Shown piece after piece: positions 62,406 to 64,000 of a DNA stretch of 64,000 bases. This DNA comes from VFMC01 sp050248155 (GTDB taxonomy: Bacteria > Actinomycetota > Acidimicrobiia > Acidimicrobiales > Ilumatobacteraceae): contig JBFWSW010000020.1 in the NCBI GenBank assembly GCA_050248155.1, positions 1 to 64,000 of the forward strand. Reading direction: 5' to 3'. A program made the translations under genes and the position numbers. A model generated the notes under the pieces. That model saw only the letters and a list, made by a program, of their open reading frames with translations, was not told the origin of the DNA and did not search any database. Numbering within the stretch: the first letter of the stretch is position 1; every line of letters begins with the position of its first letter.

Positions 62406-62753
62406 ATGTCCAGAGGACCACGAGCACGTCTACTCGTCGGAACCGGCCTCACCGTCGCCGCGGTGCTCGCGTTGTCCACGCCGGCGCTGGCGCAGGTGCC
62501 CGACCCGGCACCCGACGCATCGCTGCCAGGCGGCGCGCTGATCACCCAAGTACTCGGCTGGTTGAAGTACGCGGCGATCGCCGCGGCGGTGGCCGGCCTG
62601 CTGATCGGCGGGGTCGCCACCGGGGTGGGCCACTTCGGCTCGAACTACTCGGCGTCGTCCGCCGGCCGCAAGTGGGTGCTGGGCGGGATCGGTGCTGCGA
62701 TGCTCGCCGGGCTGGCCCACACGATCGCCACCACCGTCTACAACGCGACCTGA
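62406..62753 (+). CDS. Small two-helix membrane protein, pilin/TrbC-like
   Basis: 115 aa. Signal peptide with cleavage near TPALA-Q, then two hydrophobic helices (YAAIAAAVAGLLIGGVATG and WVLGGIGAAMLAGLAHTIA) around a short polar loop. Size and layout match VirB2/TrbC-like pilin subunits and the small membrane proteins of actinobacterial conjugation modules. ATG 62406 follows GAAGGGG; GTG 62400 is an alternative. Confidence 0.78.
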   Translation: MSRGPRARLLVGTGLTVAAVLALSTPALAQVPDPAPDASLPGGALITQVLGWLKYAAIAAAVAGLLIGGVATGVGHFGSNYSASSAGRKWVLGGIGAAMLAGLAHTIATTVYNAT

Positions 62754-62755
62754 CC

Positions 62756-63442
62756 GTGCGCCGCTCACTCGTGTACGCCGCGGCGGCATTCGTCGTGGTG
62801 CTCGTGACGGTCGGGTTCCGGGCGTGGTCCGCTCCCTCGACCAGCGCAGATGTCGACACCGACCTCGCAGTGGTGGTGCCCGCGGTCCCTGGTGAGGACA
62901 CCCGGCGTGGCCCGTCGTCCACGCTCTTCGGGGTTCCCGGCGGCTGGTCACACGACGAGGCGGGAGCGCTCGCCGCAGCGGTGTCGGCCGTAAGCCTGAC
63001 CGGCGAGATCGCCCGGGCGGGGTTCATCACCCGTACGGACATGATCGAGACGTTGGCTTCTGGAAGATTCGGGCCGACCCTGGCCGCCGAGTCGGCGGCG
63101 CAGTTGGGCGAGATGTCCGGGGAGCTCGGTGCCGCCGGTGTCGCCGCCCAGTCGGTGACGTTCAGCGAACTGCCGTTGACCGCCAGCGTCGTCCACGCCG
63201 ACCGGGCTTCGGCCGAGGTGGAGGTGTGGACGGTGTGCGTGATCACCGTGGCCGACGTCGCGGCCCCGCGGCAGGTGTGGCGGACCGTGACCGTCGAACT
63301 GGTCTGGGAGGACGCCGACTGGCGGGTCGACGGGTGGTCGACCGTGTCGGGTCCGACGCCGGCGTTGGCGGTGAGCGCACCGGTCGCAGCGACCGACGAG
63401 GTGCTCCAGGTTCTGTCGTGGTCGCGGCTTGGGGGTGAGTGA
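62756..63442 (+). CDS. Membrane-anchored conjugation-module protein
   Basis: 228 aa from GTG 62756, 2 nt after the previous stop. One N-terminal membrane anchor (YAAAAFVVVLVTVGFRAW) then an extracytoplasmic domain with GWSHDEAGALAAAVSAVSLTGE and a beta-rich C-terminus (VEVWTVCVITVADV, TVTVELVWEDADWRVDGW) resembling NTF2-like transfer proteins (TcpC/VirB8-type). Coupled to the downstream channel-like gene by TGATG. Confidence 0.75.
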   Translation: MRRSLVYAAAAFVVVLVTVGFRAWSAPSTSADVDTDLAVVVPAVPGEDTRRGPSSTLFGVPGGWSHDEAGALAAAVSAVSLTGEIARAGFITRTDMIETLASGRFGPTLAAESAAQLGEMSGELGAAGVAAQSVTFSELPLTASVVHADRASAEVEVWTVCVITVADVAAPRQVWRTVTVELVWEDADWRVDGWSTVSGPTPALAVSAPVAATDEVLQVLSWSRLGGE

Positions 63443-64000
63443 TGTTCGACTGGGCAATCGGCGGGTTGGGATCGTTGTTCGGCTTCGTCGGTGACGCCGT
63501 TGGATCGGCGGTCGGGTGGGCGTGGGACAAGGTCATCACCGGCATCTACACGTGGCTGGCCAACGGGCTCGCGCTGCTCATCGAGTGGGTGTGGTCGGTG
63601 CTCGACTCAGGGACCACGCCGCGGGTCACCGCCGGTTGGTTCCGCAACGAGCTGGCCGCCCAGGTCGGCTTGATCGCCTTGGCGGTGACGATCGCGATGA
63701 TGCTCGCCTCCGCCGTCCAGGCCGCGCTGGCGGGCCGGTCGGAGCAGATCGGCGACGCCGTCAAGGAGGGCGCCCGGGCGATCGTCGCGTCCTCTCTGAC
63801 TCTCACGGTGCTGGACGTGTTGATTGGGGTGGTGGACGAGGCCTCGGCGACGGTGTGGCAGATCGGCCGGCCCGATCTCGTCATCATGCTGGAGCGAATG
63901 GTGCTGGTCGCGACGACGACCGGGCCCCTCGGTTCGACCTTCGTCGGACCGCTCTGCCTGTTGTTCGGGTTCTTGGGGCTGATCGGGTTGGTGGTGGCGT
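63442..64000 (+). CDS. TrbL/VirB6-like membrane protein, incomplete at window edge
   Basis: Starts at ATG 63442 (overlapping the previous stop) and runs off the window; 186 residues are visible. N-terminal amphipathic stretch with repeated GSLFGFVGDAVGSAV, then at least two or three membrane segments (LIALAVTIAMMLASAV, VIMLERMVLV, LCLLFGFLGLIGLVV). Layout fits the polytopic TrbL/VirB6 channel of type IV secretion-like conjugation. No stop is reached before 64000. Confidence 0.78.
   Translation, partial: MFDWAIGGLGSLFGFVGDAVGSAVGWAWDKVITGIYTWLANGLALLIEWVWSVLDSGTTPRVTAGWFRNELAAQVGLIALAVTIAMMLASAVQAALAGRSEQIGDAVKEGARAIVASSLTLTVLDVLIGVVDEASATVWQIGRPDLVIMLERMVLVATTTGPLGSTFVGPLCLLFGFLGLIGLVVA

Noticed and set aside
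1..64000. CRISPR array, insertion sequence, rRNA or intact prophage
   Set aside because: No regularly spaced repeats, transposase, rRNA segment or phage structural gene was seen.

Overview
The window is high-GC DNA from an actinobacterium. The evidence is a WhiB-type iron-sulfur regulator, five luciferase-like (LLM/F420-type) oxidoreductases, three SDRs of the mycofactocin-coupled type, a BTAD-type regulator, many GTG and TTG starts, 4-nt overlaps between consecutive genes, and promoters of the TTGAC-N17/18-TANNNT type. The protein content would suit Acidimicrobiia or the Mycobacteriales, but the lineage cannot be fixed from sequence alone.

Layout. The left edge (1-136) holds a terminator and only the 3' half of a tRNA-Met gene, which looks like an att site of an integrative element lying to the right. 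From 0.7 to 58.5 kb there is an almost unbroken set of catabolic genes for acyl-CoA, ring and lactone chemistry: a double GntR-FCD regulator; an enoyl-CoA hydratase-like gene, cupin, VOC, ACAD, LLM and SnoaL-like block (2.4-8.9 kb); a plus-strand operon of crotonase, two ACADs, SDR, acyl-CoA ligase and an NAD(P)-dependent epimerase-like protein (9.1-15.5 kb); an Fbp/Thi-type ABC importer (15.5-19.7 kb); a frameshifted p-cresol/vanillyl-type flavo-oxidase and a frameshifted AraC regulator (20-22.6 kb); a 13.6-kb minus-strand run of 14 genes from an SMP-30 lactonase to a Baeyer-Villiger-type monooxygenase and WhiB (22.7-36.3 kb); a dienelactone hydrolase, a frameshifted SDR and a double-length CaiB/BaiF CoA-transferase (36.4-40.4 kb); a sugar-type ABC importer (40.5-44.3 kb) divergent from an HsaA-like monooxygenase; hydrolases, cupin, LLM, VOC, TetR and SDR (44.7-54 kb); and a DUF35/thiolase-like/amidohydrolase/LivF-LivG operon (54.2-58.5 kb).

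From 58.5 kb to the right edge the content changes abruptly to an actinobacterial conjugation-type module: a BTAD regulator that may lack its N-terminus, a hypothetical protein, a lysozyme-M23 cell-wall hydrolase, a pilin-sized two-helix protein, a membrane-anchored transfer protein and the start of a TrbL/VirB6-like channel. Together with the tRNA half-site this suggests, as an inference, a large integrative conjugative element carrying a catabolic cargo. The LivGF operon has no permeases upstream, so 58.5 kb looks like a recombination junction.

How the genes could work together (inference): substrates enter through the importers; hydroxyl groups are oxidised by SDRs and LLM enzymes; ketones are converted to lactones by the Baeyer-Villiger enzyme; lactones are opened by SMP-30, DLH or alpha/beta hydrolases; acids are activated by the two AMP-dependent ligases or the CoA-transferase; and the thioesters are degraded by paired ACADs, crotonases, SDRs and thiolases. 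The gene pairs (two adjacent ACADs, and a Cys-less thiolase with DUF35) resemble those of steroid side-chain degradation, but no steroid-ring signature set is complete here, so the substrate remains unknown.
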